Positions 50,993 through 61,900 of a stretch of 64,000 bases of DNA are shown here, one piece after another. Under the pieces are notes generated by a model, which searched no databases, was not told where the DNA came from, and was given only the letters and a program-made list of their open reading frames with translations. Within the stretch, counting starts at the first letter, position 1. Every line of letters begins with the position of its first letter. Source of the DNA: VAZQ01 sp963756715. Lineage in GTDB: Bacteria > Pseudomonadota > Alphaproteobacteria > Rhizobiales > Xanthobacteraceae. The DNA is taken from assembly GCA_963756715.1 (NCBI GenBank), contig CAVWOV010000035.1, positions 62,001-126,000 of the forward strand. Reading direction: 5' to 3'. The position numbers were made by a program, and so were the translations under genes.

Positions 50993-51302
50993 GGTCGCGT
51001 TGCTGGCGGCGTGGCCGCTTCCATACGGTCTTTTTACGGTAGCCGGAGCTTTTTTGAAGCAGCATTCGATCAAATATTCCTATTAATAGCCATCTTTCGC
51101 AAGTAGGCGGCTCGGAAATACTGTATAGCCACTTGGCACCGGTTCCGCACGTATGTTAGTATTCTTGGAATTCTCGTGCTGATGAGGCGGTGTTAACGCA
51201 GGGTCGATTTTTGACGCTTGGCAAGGGATCGGACGTGGCTCCGTCCGCGGGCGCGAGCGCGATACAGCAACGCGATACAAGCCAATACGAAAGGATCCGT
51301 AG
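50993..51302 (+). promoter_or_regulatory. Upstream region of the second DUF697 gene, possible sigma-54-like site
   Basis: No ORF of interest. The stretch 51040-51180 is locally AT-richer than its surroundings, as expected of a promoter region. TGGCACCGGTTCCGCA (51134-51149) keeps the GG-N10-GC spacing of sigma-54 promoters but has CC instead of the usual TT before GC. Weak evidence. Confidence 0.25.
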
Positions 51303-51947
51303 ATGTCACAGGAAGCGACCGGTTCGGGCACGGCCGAGATAAAGGATCCAGCCGTCGAGGCTGCCCCGCCCCCGATGACGATCGAAGAGCGCGACGAAGC
51401 TGCGGAAAAGCTGGTCGACCGTTTCACGTTATGGTCCGGGGGCGCCGGGCTTATTCCGATCCCGCTGGTCGACATCGCGGCGGTTGGCGGCGTCCAGATC
51501 CAGATGCTGCGACGCCTTTCCGAACTTTACGATGTTCCGTTTTCCGAGAATGCCGGGAAATCCGTGCTGGCAAGTCTGGCCGGGTCGCTGATTCCCGCCA
51601 GTGCCGCCAGTACGACTGCGATGGGGCTCACCAGCGCGCTGAAGCTGATCCCGGGAATCGGCACGATCATCGCCGCGGTGACCATGCCGGCGTTTTCGGC
51701 CGGCGCCACCTATTTGATCGGAAAAGTGTTCATCCAGCACTTTGCGTCAGGCGGAACGCTTCTTGATTTCAACCCGCCCGACTATCGCGAGTTCATCAAG
51801 GCGCAGAAAGAGAAGCTGGACGCGCAGAAGGATAAATTGACGGCCCAAAAGGACAAGTTGACGGCCCGCTATCGCCGGTCGCCGCCCGCCGCTCAGCCCG
51901 AATCTCCGCCCCCAAGCGCGTCGAATAATGCGCCCGCGGGCACGTGA
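51303..51947 (+). CDS. DUF697-type membrane protein with C-terminal heptad-like repeats
   Basis: 214 aa. Residues 25-155 hold the DUF697 core: LWSGGAGLIPIPLVDIAAVG, GVQIQMLRRLSELYDVPFSE, ALKLIPGIGTIIAAVTMPAF. The tail has KEKLDAQ-KDKLTAQ-KDKLTAR, three near-identical 7-residue units (DNA about 51805-51870), then a Pro/Ser-rich end. This gives a membrane hairpin domain followed by a charged helix. It is paralogous to the protein at 47702. It heads the plus-strand run leading to the cyclic-peptide exporter and SPFH genes. Function unknown. Confidence 0.8.
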   Translation: MSQEATGSGTAEIKDPAVEAAPPPMTIEERDEAAEKLVDRFTLWSGGAGLIPIPLVDIAAVGGVQIQMLRRLSELYDVPFSENAGKSVLASLAGSLIPASAASTTAMGLTSALKLIPGIGTIIAAVTMPAFSAGATYLIGKVFIQHFASGGTLLDFNPPDYREFIKAQKEKLDAQKDKLTAQKDKLTARYRRSPPAAQPESPPPSASNNAPAGT

Positions 51948-52054
51948 TCGTATTTGACGCGGACAAGGATCCCTCTGGAAGATGACCCCGATGCCCAGGT
52001 GTCAGGTGGCGGGTCTGTCAGGGGAGAACGCAGCGGAGAGGGAGAATTGATATA

Positions 52055-52246
52055 ATGGGCGAGGCAGTTCTTATTGTCCTTTATATCTTTTTCTGCCTTC
52101 TGACCGGGCTCTGCGGCAGTCAGCGCCGCATGGGATTTTTCGGCACGTTCATCGTGTCGCTTTTCATTACCCCGGTGTTGATGTTGCTGGTATTGGTCTT
52201 TACCGCGCCACGCGACGAGCAGCGGCGTCGCCCGCAGGGCAACTGA
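52055..52246 (+). CDS. Two-TM small membrane protein
   Basis: 63 aa. Two hydrophobic helices (EAVLIVLYIFFCLLTGLCG and FFGTFIVSLFITPVLMLLVL) are joined by a short basic loop SQRRMG, and the tail is charged. GGAGAGGGAGAA lies upstream of ATG 52055. The pattern G-x-x-R-R-x-G-F-F-G-T-F resembles small conserved bacterial membrane proteins of unknown function. It lies between the DUF697 and exporter genes on the same strand. Confidence 0.7.
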   Translation: MGEAVLIVLYIFFCLLTGLCGSQRRMGFFGTFIVSLFITPVLMLLVLVFTAPRDEQRRRPQGN

Positions 52247-52327
52247 GTGCCGTTGCTGTCGACGAAACGGCGGCTCGCCGCGTCGGGTTGGGGCCCCGCG
52301 GGGGCGTAACCGGGTCACTTCGCGCTA

Positions 52328-53968
52328 ATGTCATTCTTTCAACTTGTTCGCCGCGAAATGCAGAGCTCCCTGCAGCGGCTGGCCGTCATGTCCTGTCTTG
52401 GGGGCTTGAGCAACGCAACAATTCTCGCCGCGATCAATTCCGGTGCGCAAGATGCGGGCAGCGGTCACGTCAGTGTCTGGGCGGCGGCGCTTTTTGTCGT
52501 CGCGCTCTATCTCTTTATCAAGACGCAGCATTACATCTTCATAACGGCAACCGTCGAGATCGAGGCGATCATCCACAGTCTGCGAGTGCGCCTGATGGAC
52601 CAGGTGCGCCGCTCCGAGCTTCTTCCGCTCGATGCGATCGGACGCTCGGAGATCGTGGCCGCCATCAACAAGGATACGGCGGCGCTCACCCAGGCGACCA
52701 ACATGTTCGCCTTTGCCGGGCAGGGGATCGTTCTGGTTATCTTCGTCGGGATTTACGTCGCGTATCTGTCGATCCTGGCGTTCGTGATAAGCGTGACGAT
52801 TCTCGGCGTGGCGGCGGTGATATTTCACGCCAAGAGTCATCAGTTGGACGCCGGAACGCGCGAGGCCGCCCAGTGGGACAATAAATTGTTCGATCGCCTG
52901 ATGGACCTTCTCGACGGGTTCAAGGAGGTCAGGCTTAACAAGGCGCGCAGCGACGACCTGTACGACGACGTCATCGAGGTGTCGCGGACCGCCGCCAACA
53001 TCAAGATCCGGACGCAGAGCGAAACCTTCAAGCGGTTGGTCTTCTCGCAGACCTCGATGTATCTCCTGCTCGCGTCGATCGTGTTCGTGGTTCCGACCTT
53101 CAGCAACACCACCGACGGCTCGATCACCAAGACGACGACGGCCCTGATGTTCGTGGTCGGGGTGTGCATCGGCTTCGTACAGACGATCCCGATCCTGACG
53201 GCCGCGAATGCCGCGGCGGACAACATCGAGCGGCTCGAGGAAAGACTGCGATTGATCTCCTCGAACTCGCAGGAGGGACCGGGAAGTCCGGCGGTTCGGT
53301 TCGATAAGATCGAGATGCGGAATATCTTGTTCCGTTATGTCGACAAGCTGTCCGAGGCGGTGTTCCAGGTCGGGCCGGTCGACTTCACCCTGCGTTCCGG
53401 CGAGCTCGTCTTCATCACCGGCGGCAATGGCTCGGGGAAGTCGACCTTCCTGAAGGTGCTCGCCGGCCTCTATCTGCCGGATTCAGGCACGATCACGCTC
53501 GATGGCGGAAGCGTTAACGATCGCACCCGCGACGATTATCGTGCTTTGATCTCGGCGATTTTCGTTGACTATCATCTTTTCCGGCGGCTGTATGGGATTG
53601 CCGATCCTGATCCCGATGAGGTCGATCGGCTGCTGACGGAGTTCCGGTTGCGCGATAAGACGCGCCTCGCCGATGGCGAGTTTACCACTCTCGATCTATC
53701 AAGCGGCCAGCGTAAGCGCCTTGCTCTCATCGTGAGCATGCTGGAAAAGCGGCCGCTGCTGTTGCTGGACGAGTGGACCGCTGATCAGGATCCGGAGTTT
53801 CGTCGCAAGTTTTACGACGAGCTGTTGCCGGCATTGCAACGTTCGGGCGCCACGATAGTGGTCATAACCCACGATGATCGCTATCTCGACGAACTGAAGA
53901 TTCCGGCTCGCAGGCTTCGGATGGATGAAGGTCGCTTCGTCGGGCGGCATTCCGTGGAGAACGGCTGA
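52328..53968 (+). CDS. Cyclic-peptide export ABC transporter (SyrD/PvdE family)
   Basis: 546 aa. About six membrane helices lie in residues 1-305, including the start MSFFQLVRREMQSSLQRLAV typical of this family. The ATPase follows with Walker A TGGNGSGKSTFLK, signature TLDLSSGQRKRLALI and Walker B PLLLLDEWTADQDPEF. SyrD and PvdE export nonribosomal lipopeptides or siderophore precursors across the inner membrane. Its TGA overlaps the SPFH gene start (TGATG, 53966-53970), so the two products are co-translated and probably act together. The natural cargo is the product of the neighbouring NRPS. Confidence 0.93.
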   Translation: MSFFQLVRREMQSSLQRLAVMSCLGGLSNATILAAINSGAQDAGSGHVSVWAAALFVVALYLFIKTQHYIFITATVEIEAIIHSLRVRLMDQVRRSELLPLDAIGRSEIVAAINKDTAALTQATNMFAFAGQGIVLVIFVGIYVAYLSILAFVISVTILGVAAVIFHAKSHQLDAGTREAAQWDNKLFDRLMDLLDGFKEVRLNKARSDDLYDDVIEVSRTAANIKIRTQSETFKRLVFSQTSMYLLLASIVFVVPTFSNTTDGSITKTTTALMFVVGVCIGFVQTIPILTAANAAADNIERLEERLRLISSNSQEGPGSPAVRFDKIEMRNILFRYVDKLSEAVFQVGPVDFTLRSGELVFITGGNGSGKSTFLKVLAGLYLPDSGTITLDGGSVNDRTRDDYRALISAIFVDYHLFRRLYGIADPDPDEVDRLLTEFRLRDKTRLADGEFTTLDLSSGQRKRLALIVSMLEKRPLLLLDEWTADQDPEFRRKFYDELLPALQRSGATIVVITHDDRYLDELKIPARRLRMDEGRFVGRHSVENG

Positions 53969-55236
53969 TGAGAGCATATCCGACCCTGGAGGGAACGCCC
54001 CTTCCGCCACCGAAGAAGAGCTGGTGGCGGCATTTCATCGAGCACCGGCTGCCCGGCATCGTCATCTTCCTGATGGTCGTGTCGCTGATCGTTGTCGTGC
54101 TCTATCCCTACATGGTGGTGTCGGTTCCGAGCGGTCACGTTGGCGTCCTGTGGAAGCGGTTTGGCGGCGGCACGGTGCTGGATCGCCGCGATTTGAAGGA
54201 CGAGGGCCTTCACATCCTCTTTCCCTGGGACCGGCTGTTTCTGTATGACCTGCGATTGCAGTCGATCACCGAGACCTACCACGCCATCACCAAGGACGGC
54301 GTGAGCATCGGAGCGACCATCAACGTCCGATTCCGGCTGCAGCACGACTTCGTCCCTAAGCTGCAGCAGGCAGTCGGGCCGGATTATCTGAATTTGCTGG
54401 TGCGCCCCGAGATCGGCAGCCGCGTGCGCGAGGTCATTGCCGAGTACACGGCCGAAGAGGTCTATTCGACGAAGCGTCAGGAGATTCAGGATATCGGCCG
54501 CGAGCGCACCAAGAAGATGATGGGCGAGATGGCCGAACGGGAAACCGGCGAGCTGCAAAGAATCAAGCTGAGCGAGACGCTCAAAATCTACGACGTGCTC
54601 ATTTTGGATATCGAGCTGCCGGCGATCGTGGTCAACGCCATCAATCGCAAGATCGAACAGTATTATGTCTCGGAGGAGTACAAGTTTCGCGTTGAGCGCG
54701 AACGGCGGGAGTCGGAACGCAAGCAGATCGAGGCGGTCGGTATCCGCAATTTCCAGCAGACCGTGAGCCAGGGAATCTCGGATTCCTATTTGCGATGGCG
54801 CGGCATCGAGGCGACGCTTCAACTCGCACAATCGAACAACGCGAAGATCGTGATTGTCGGCGGCGGCAAGGACGGTCTTCCGATCATTCTCGGTAATGTC
54901 GACGCGCCGGCGACGGCGCCCGCAACGCGGCCTGCTCCCCCGGAGGGCGATCCGGCCGCGAAGGAAAGACCCACGGCGGCAGGTCCGGCAAAGCCGCTGG
55001 AGAAGACGCCGGCGACCGGTCTGGCGACGCCTGCTGAGAAGGCGCCGCCCGCCGATGCCACGCCTTCGTCGGCGGCCGCGACGCCGCCGGCGTCGACACC
55101 GGCTCCGCCACGTCAGTCGTGGCCGCTGACTTTGGCCGACTTCGAGGCCATGCTGTCCCGACTTGTGCGTCCGATCGATCCGAATTCGGCGTCGAAGCCG
55201 CCGCAATCGACCGAAGGACGGACGGCTCAGCCTTAG
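53968..55236 (+). CDS. SPFH/prohibitin-domain membrane protein with a proline-rich tail
   Basis: 422 aa. One membrane helix near residues 29-50 (GIVIFLMVVSLIVVVLYPYM) is followed by an SPFH/band 7 domain (SVPSGHVGVLWKRFGGGTVL, ALT-like GVSIGATINVRFRL, RPEIGSRVREVIAEYTAEEV) and a charged helix (AINRKIEQYYVSEEYKFRVE). A Pro/Ala-rich low-complexity tail covers about residues 310-400. SPFH proteins scaffold membrane microdomains or regulate proteases. Direct coupling to a cyclic-peptide exporter suggests it organises, protects or gates the export machinery. Confidence 0.87.
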   Translation: MRAYPTLEGTPLPPPKKSWWRHFIEHRLPGIVIFLMVVSLIVVVLYPYMVVSVPSGHVGVLWKRFGGGTVLDRRDLKDEGLHILFPWDRLFLYDLRLQSITETYHAITKDGVSIGATINVRFRLQHDFVPKLQQAVGPDYLNLLVRPEIGSRVREVIAEYTAEEVYSTKRQEIQDIGRERTKKMMGEMAERETGELQRIKLSETLKIYDVLILDIELPAIVVNAINRKIEQYYVSEEYKFRVERERRESERKQIEAVGIRNFQQTVSQGISDSYLRWRGIEATLQLAQSNNAKIVIVGGGKDGLPIILGNVDAPATAPATRPAPPEGDPAAKERPTAAGPAKPLEKTPATGLATPAEKAPPADATPSSAAATPPASTPAPPRQSWPLTLADFEAMLSRLVRPIDPNSASKPPQSTEGRTAQP

Positions 55237-55252
55237 CATAACGGCTGTTCGG

Positions 55253-55912
55253 CTACGCTCTCGGGGACCTCTCCGCCCCGATGGGAGACAGGAACGCCAC
55301 CGCCACCAGGTGCGTCGACACGCAAAATCGCAGGTCGACGACCCGGCCGTTGCGGACGGTGGCGGTACGCTCCGGGAAACTGACTTCGACGTCGTGATGA
55401 TCGAGAAAGGTCTGATCGAGCGGAAAAACCGCCTTGTACGCCGCTTCCTTGGCGACAAAGAGCAGCCGTCCGCCGTACGGGTCGTGACCGATATTCAGCC
55501 GCTCGGCGGGCGTCGCGACCAACTCCACCAAGTCGGGCGGCAACGGTTCCGCCGGCTCGATGTCGATGCCCAGCGCGCCGACCTCACGCTGTAGCCCGAC
55601 CGCCGCAATCGCGACCCGCGCGTCGTGGGCCATGGAGCCAACGACGCCCGCCGGCCAGATCGGGGCGCCCGAGGGGGATTTCAGCAATTCGTAATCCGGG
55701 ATCCCCAGTCGCGCGAGGAGTTCCCGTGCGACGAGACGCGCCGCCCCGCTCGCTCGGCGCACACCGACGACGCTTGACGCGAATGCCTGGGTTTCATTGG
55801 GCAGCAGGGCATCTTCGTCGCCTGGTAAGATCAGCCGGTGCGCGATCATGATCCCCGGCACAACGAGCGCGGCGGTCGCCGACTCAAGCGAGGGATCCGT
55901 GGTCGCGGTCAT
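55253..55912 (-). CDS. 4'-Phosphopantetheinyl transferase (Sfp/EntD type)
   Basis: 219 aa. The three family motifs are present: VVGSMAHDARVAIAAV, GALGIDIEPAEPL (Mg-binding GIDIE) and FVAKEAAYKAVFPL. It transfers phosphopantetheine from CoA to the Ser of the NRPS carrier domains. It lies 58 bp downstream of the NRPS on the same strand and converges on the SPFH gene (16-bp gap). Gene intact. Confidence 0.93.
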   Translation of the reverse strand: MTATTDPSLESATAALVVPGIMIAHRLILPGDEDALLPNETQAFASSVVGVRRASGAARLVARELLARLGIPDYELLKSPSGAPIWPAGVVGSMAHDARVAIAAVGLQREVGALGIDIEPAEPLPPDLVELVATPAERLNIGHDPYGGRLLFVAKEAAYKAVFPLDQTFLDHHDVEVSFPERTATVRNGRVVDLRFCVSTHLVAVAFLSPIGAERSPRA

Positions 55913-55970
55913 GATTCGAACAGGTCAGGGGTCGGCGATGATACCATCCGCAGCGCGGGCGCGCGCGGCT

Positions 55971-58900
55971 TCATGAAGGCAGGTCATCGGCCAGGGGTGA
56001 CGCATGATGCGTCGGCAGAGAAACCGGGGAACGTGCGGGGCTATCGAGTTCGCTCGCCAGCACCCGGCAAATCTCGGCGACCGGAGCGGGGTCCATCATG
56101 GTCTCGTGCGTGCACTCGATGCGATGGACCTTGATCCGGCCGTCGACAAAGGGCTTCCAAGTCTCGATCGGCGGCTTCGGTTCGCCTTCTGTCGCCACGA
56201 AGAGCAGCATGTCGCCGTGGAATCGCTGCGGCGAGAATCTCCTCATGAGGCGGGTGCTGTTCTCGAACGAATCCATGATGGCTTGATGGTGACGTTCGGC
56301 GAGCACTGATCGAATGTGCCCTTCGCGTTGAAGAGTTTCCAGCATAGCTTCTAGCGGCGCGTTGGCCACACCGGCGAAAAGAACTTCCTTTTCGCGTTCC
56401 TCGTCATTCGGAAGCAGCAGCGTCTCACGATCGCTTGGATAGCTATCGAGAAGGGCGAGCACAGCGACCTCTTCGCCGATCGACTGCAGGCGCGTGGCGA
56501 TTGCATGGGCCACAAGACCGCCAAACGACCAGCCGAGTAGGTTGTAGGGCCCGACCGGTTGAACTTCGCGAATGAGGTTGAGATAGTCGGCCGCCATGTC
56601 CTCGATCGTTTCGGGAAACGCATCTTGCTCCGTTAGATTTCGGGCCTGCAATCCGTAAATCGGATGATCCGGCGGTATGTGCCGGATGAACCTCGAATAC
56701 GGCCAACTGAATCCGCCCGCGGGATGAACGCAAAATAACGGGCGCGAATTTCCCGACCGGCGAATTGGCAGTAGCGCCTCAAAATCGGAATGGCTCGGTG
56801 CATCCGCCGTGAGCTGTCTGGCGAGCGCCGCCACGGTCGGGGCCTCGAACAGGCTGCGGATCGCGATCTCGACATCGAGCGCGGCGCGGATGCGGCCGAT
56901 CAGCCGGGTGGCCAGCAGCGAGTGTCCGCCAAGCTCGAAGAAGTTGTCGTCGATGCCGACCTGCGCGAGCCCCAGCGTCTCGGCAAACAAACCGCACAGC
57001 ACCTCCTCGTGCGGCGTGCGCGGCAGACGCCGCAGCGCCATGACGGGCGCCTCCGGCTCGGGCAGCGCCCGCCGGTCGAGCTTGCCGTTCGGCGTCAGCG
57101 GCAGCCGAGGGAGCACCACGAACGCCGCCGGCACCATGTAGTCCGGCAGGCTCGATGACAGGTGCGCGCGCAGCGCCGCCGCATCCGGCGCCGTCGCGCC
57201 GTCGGTTGCGACCACATACGCCACCAGCCGCAGCGAACCACTACCGCTCCCGCCTGCGGCGCCAGCGTCGTGGGCGTTATCGGATGTCTGACTGTCTTGC
57301 GAAGTGGGCCCGCCATCGCGCCGCGCCACCACGGCGGCCTGCGCCACGCCCTCATGGCGCTTGAGCGCCGCCTCGATCTCGCCCGGCTCGATGCGGAAGC
57401 CGCGCAGCTTCACCTGCGCGTCCGCCCGCCCCAGGAAGTCCAGCACCCCATCGGGCCGCCAGCGCGCCAGGTCGCCGGTGCGGTACATCCGGCTCCCCGC
57501 CGGACCAAACGGGTCGGCCACAAACCGCTCCGCCGTCAGACCCGAACGCCCCAGATAGCCCCGCGCCAGACCCGCACCCGCAACATACAATTCGCCGCTC
57601 ACGCCCGGAGGAACGGGACGCAGACCGTCATCCAGCACGTACACCTGCGTGTTCCAGATCGGACGACCGATCGGAATGGACGGCAGCGGTTGTTCGGGCA
57701 GAGCGGCGGCGTCGGTAATTTGCCACGACGTGATCTGGATCGTGGTCTCGGTCGGTCCGTAGAGATTGACCAGCGGTATGTGCAAGCTGGTGACGGCATC
57801 TCGCGCTGATGTTGCGGGAGAGCGCTTCGCCGCCGGCAAACACTCGTTTGAGTCGCCGCAATGCGTCCGGCGGGGCAGCAGCGAGGACCGTTTCCAGCAG
57901 CGAAGGGACGAACTGCGCGACCGTGATGCCTTGGCGTTCGATGTAGCTGGCGAGTTGGCCGGGATCGCGCGTTACCGCCGTGGGCGCGATGCAGACGGCC
58001 GCGCCGGTCACCAACGGCAGCCAGATCTCCCAGCCGGCAGCGTCGAAGCTGATGGCGGTGCGGGCCAATACGACATCGCTTTCGTTGGCCGGATATTCCT
58101 GCCGCATCCACAGCATGTGATTGGCAAGGCCGCGATGGGTGACGGCGACGCCTTTGGGCTGGCCCGATGAGCCTGAGGTGTAGATGACGTAGGCGGTGGA
58201 GTGCGGGTCGATGCGGCCGGGCGGTGCGGTGGTTGGGTGACGCGCGATGGCGGCGGTGTCGGCGTCGAGGTCGACGATGCGGGCGGTGTGGGCGGGCAGG
58301 CGTGTGAGCAGCGCGGTCTGGGTGACCAGGAGCGGGGCGCCGGCATCGCGCAGCATGAAGGCGAGGCGCTCGGTTGGATAATCCGGATCGAGCGGCAGGT
58401 ATGCGGCGCCGGCCTTGAGGATACCGATGAGGGCGATGACCATGTCGAAGGAGCGCTCGACGCAGAGCGCCACGATGGTCTCGGGTCCGGCGCCGAGGGA
58501 GCGCAGGTGGTGCGCAAGCTGGTTGGCGCGGGCGTCAAGCTCGCGGTAGCTGAGGCTTTCATCCTCGCAGGTGAGCGCGACCGCGTCCGGGGTGCGGGCG
58601 GCCTGCCGGGCGAACAGCTCCGGGATGGTGGCGGTCGGGGATCGGGCGGGCGGTGTCGTTCCAGTCGGTCAGGATGGTGCGGCGCTCGGCGGCGGAGAGA
58701 ATGTCGAGGCTGCCGATGGCGCGGGTAGGGTCGCTGACGGCGGCCGTCGAGCAGCCGGGTGAGGCGCTCGCCGATCGCCTGGACGCTGGCCGCATCGAAC
58801 AGGTCGGCGCGGTAGTCGAGCCGCAGCCGCAATCGTTTGCCCGGCGCCGCCAGCAGGCTCAGCGGATAGTGCGTGGCGTCGTGTCCGGCGATGCCGGTGA

Positions 58901-61900
58901 CACGCAGGCCGCCAGCTTCGGTAGCGAGGCCCGCCTCGTCGACCGGATAGTTCTCGAACACCGTCAGCGTGTCGAACAGCTCACCCAAGCCAGCCAGCCC
59001 CTGGATCTCGGCCAAGCCTAATTGCTGATGTGCAATGAGCCGCGACTGGCTGTCCTGCAACTCCCTGAGCAGGTCGACGAACGGCTTGGCGGATGGCAGC
59101 TTGAGACGCAGCGGCAGCGTGTTGATGAACAGCCCCACCATGGTCTCGATGCCGGCAATCTCCGGCGGCCGGCCCGCCACCGTGACGCCGAACACCACGT
59201 CGTCGCGGCCGATCAGCCGGCCGAGCAGGATGCCCCAGGCGGCCTGGATGTAGGTGCTGAGCGTGAGCCCCTGGGCGCGCGCCTGCCGGGTCAGCGCCGT
59301 GGTGAGTTCTTCGCTCAGTTCCAGTGAGAGTTGTTCGGGCACGGCCGGCGCGCGGGTACGCTCGCGCGGTGCCAGATAGGTCGGCTCCTGCAGTCCGGCC
59401 AGCGCCTCGCGCCATGCGGCCGTCGCGGCGGCATGGTCCTGCCGGGCGATCCAGGCCAGATAGTCGCCGTAGGGGGTGACACGCGGCAGCGCCGCAGCGG
59501 CGTCACCGTCTTGGATGCGATGTTGGGCGCCATCCTGGGCGTGGGCTTGGCGGTTGTGCGCATAGAGCGTGAGCAGTTCGCGCACCAGCACCGGCAGCGA
59601 CCAGCCGTCCAGCAGGATGTGATGGCTGGTGAGAACGAGCCGGTGCTCGCCGGCGGCGAGCCGGATCAGCGCAAAGCGCAACAGCGGCGGCGCGGCCAGA
59701 TCGAAGCGCCCGGCGCGATCCTGCGTGAGGAGATCGGCGAGACGTTGCGTACGCGCGGCCTCGTCCAGCAGTGACAGATCGATGTTGCGCCAGTGCGGCT
59801 CGACGTCCGGCACGATGACCTGCACGGGCCGGTCGAGGCCGGTATGCCGGAAGCCCGCGCGCAGGTTGGCATGACGCTGGATGAGCCCCCGCGCCGCCGC
59901 CGCCAGGGCGTCGGCGTCGAGCGCGCCCGCGAGGTTGAGAACCAGCTGGATCGTATAGACGTCGGGCGCCTGCGCATCGTACAGCGCATGGAACAGCAGG
60001 CCCTCCTGCAGCGGCGCCAGCGGCAGGATGTCGTCGATCCGCGGGTATTGGCGCTCCAGCTGCATCGATCTCGCTCTGGGTCAGCTTGCACCAGCGGCAG
60101 ATCGCTCGGCGTGCGGCCGCCCGCACCGGGCACAGTCGCATGCCGCGCCAGTGCCGCGAGTGCCCGGAACCAGCCCTGCGCCAGGTCGCGCACCATGGCT
60201 TCATCGATCAGCGCCGGCGCCCACGTCCAGGTGGCGCTGAGGCCAGGCCCATCGGGCCCATCGAGGGTCAGCGCATTGATCTCGATGGCATGCGCCAGGG
60301 CCAGCGCCGGATCGCCGCCGCCCAGCGGCACCGCCTCGGGCGCGGCCGCCCAGTCCGCCGTGCCGTCCGGTGCCGCGGAGCCGAAGCGTCCAGGGAAGTG
60401 CCCAGGGAAGCGGCCGAGATAGTTGAAGCCGATCTGCGGCGTCGGCAGCTGCGCAAGCTGCGCGGCGGTCTGCGGGTTGAGGTAGCGCAGCAGCCCGTAG
60501 CCCAGCCCGTTGTCGGGCAGCGCCCGCAACTGCTCCTTGATGGCTTTGAGCGCGCCACCCAGTGCCGGGCCGCCCGCCAGCGCATCGTCGAGATCGAGCG
60601 CGCTTGGATTAGGCGCACTTGGACTAAGCGCACTGGGATCAAGCGCACTTGGATCAAGCCGCACCGGGTAGAGGCTGGTGAACCAGCCCACCGTGCGCGA
60701 GAGATCGAGGTCGGCGGCGATCTCCTCGCGGCCAAACTCCTCGCGGCCAAACTCCTCGCGGCCATGACCTTCGACATCGACCAGCACGGCGTGCCGGCCG
60801 CCACTGCGGCCATGCCGCCGGCACCAGTCCGTCACCGCCAGCGCCAGGCCGGTGAGCAGCACGTCGTTGATGCCGGCATGGAACGCCGCCGCCACGCGGG
60901 TCAGCAATGCGCCCGTCACGGTGGCGGGCAGCGTCAGCGTGAGCTCCCGGGCGGTGCCGGTGCGGTCGCGGGTACGGTCGAGCGCACCGTCGAACAATGA
61001 CAGCACCGGCCCATCCCACATCCCGGTCCAGAGCGGCAGTTCGGCGATCCGAACCGGATCCTGCGCGTTGGCCGCAAGTTCATGGGCCCAGCGCCGGAAC
61101 GAGCTGCCCGCCGCCGGCAATGCGGGCGTGCGGCCCTGCGCAATGCTCTCCCAGGCGGTCTTCAGGTCAGGCAGCAGGATGCGCCACGACACGCCGTCGA
61201 CCGCCAGGTGATGGATCACCAGCAACAGCCGGCCCGCATCTTCCCGGCCGGCATCGAACCACACCGCCTGCAGCATCACGCCGGCGGCGGGAGCAAGCCG
61301 TCCGGCGGCCGCTTGCGCCTGCTCGGCAATCACGGCGCGCCGGGCCGCATCGTCGAGACCCGGCGATATCCACCCGGCGCAGACAGGCGTTCGCCGATAC
61401 CGCGCCCGAGGGCGCCACCTCCAGGCGCCATGGTGTCGCGGTGGGCGCCACGGTGTTCGTCAGTGCCGGGCAGGGCGCCGGAGCGGGCGCCGCTGTGCTG
61501 CCCGGTGCTGCCGCAATCCCTTCTGCCGCATCGCCGAGCCGCAGCCGCAGCGCATCGTGGTGATCGAGCAGCGTCTGCAGCGCGCCAGCCAGATGATCCT
61601 CGCGCAGCGCCGCCGGCACCGTCACGAGCATCGCCTGGTTGAAGCGGTCGATCGGCCCGCCGCGTTCCGCCAGCCAGCACATGATCGGCGTCGCCGGCAG
61701 CATCCCGGTGGCGATGTCGAGACGGGTGACGGCGCTCTCCCGCAGGCCGTCCGCCACCGCCGCCAGCGTCGCCACCGTCTGATGCTGGAACACCGCGCGC
61801 GGCGTGATCATCAGCCCGGCCTTGCGGGCCCGGCTGACCAGCTGGATCGACATGATGCTGTCGCCGCCAAGCGCGAAGAAGTTGTCGTCGATGCCGACCT

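Noticed and set aside
60600..60766. CRISPR-like array
   Set aside because: Units are 15 bp with no spacers and lie in frame within an NRPS domain.
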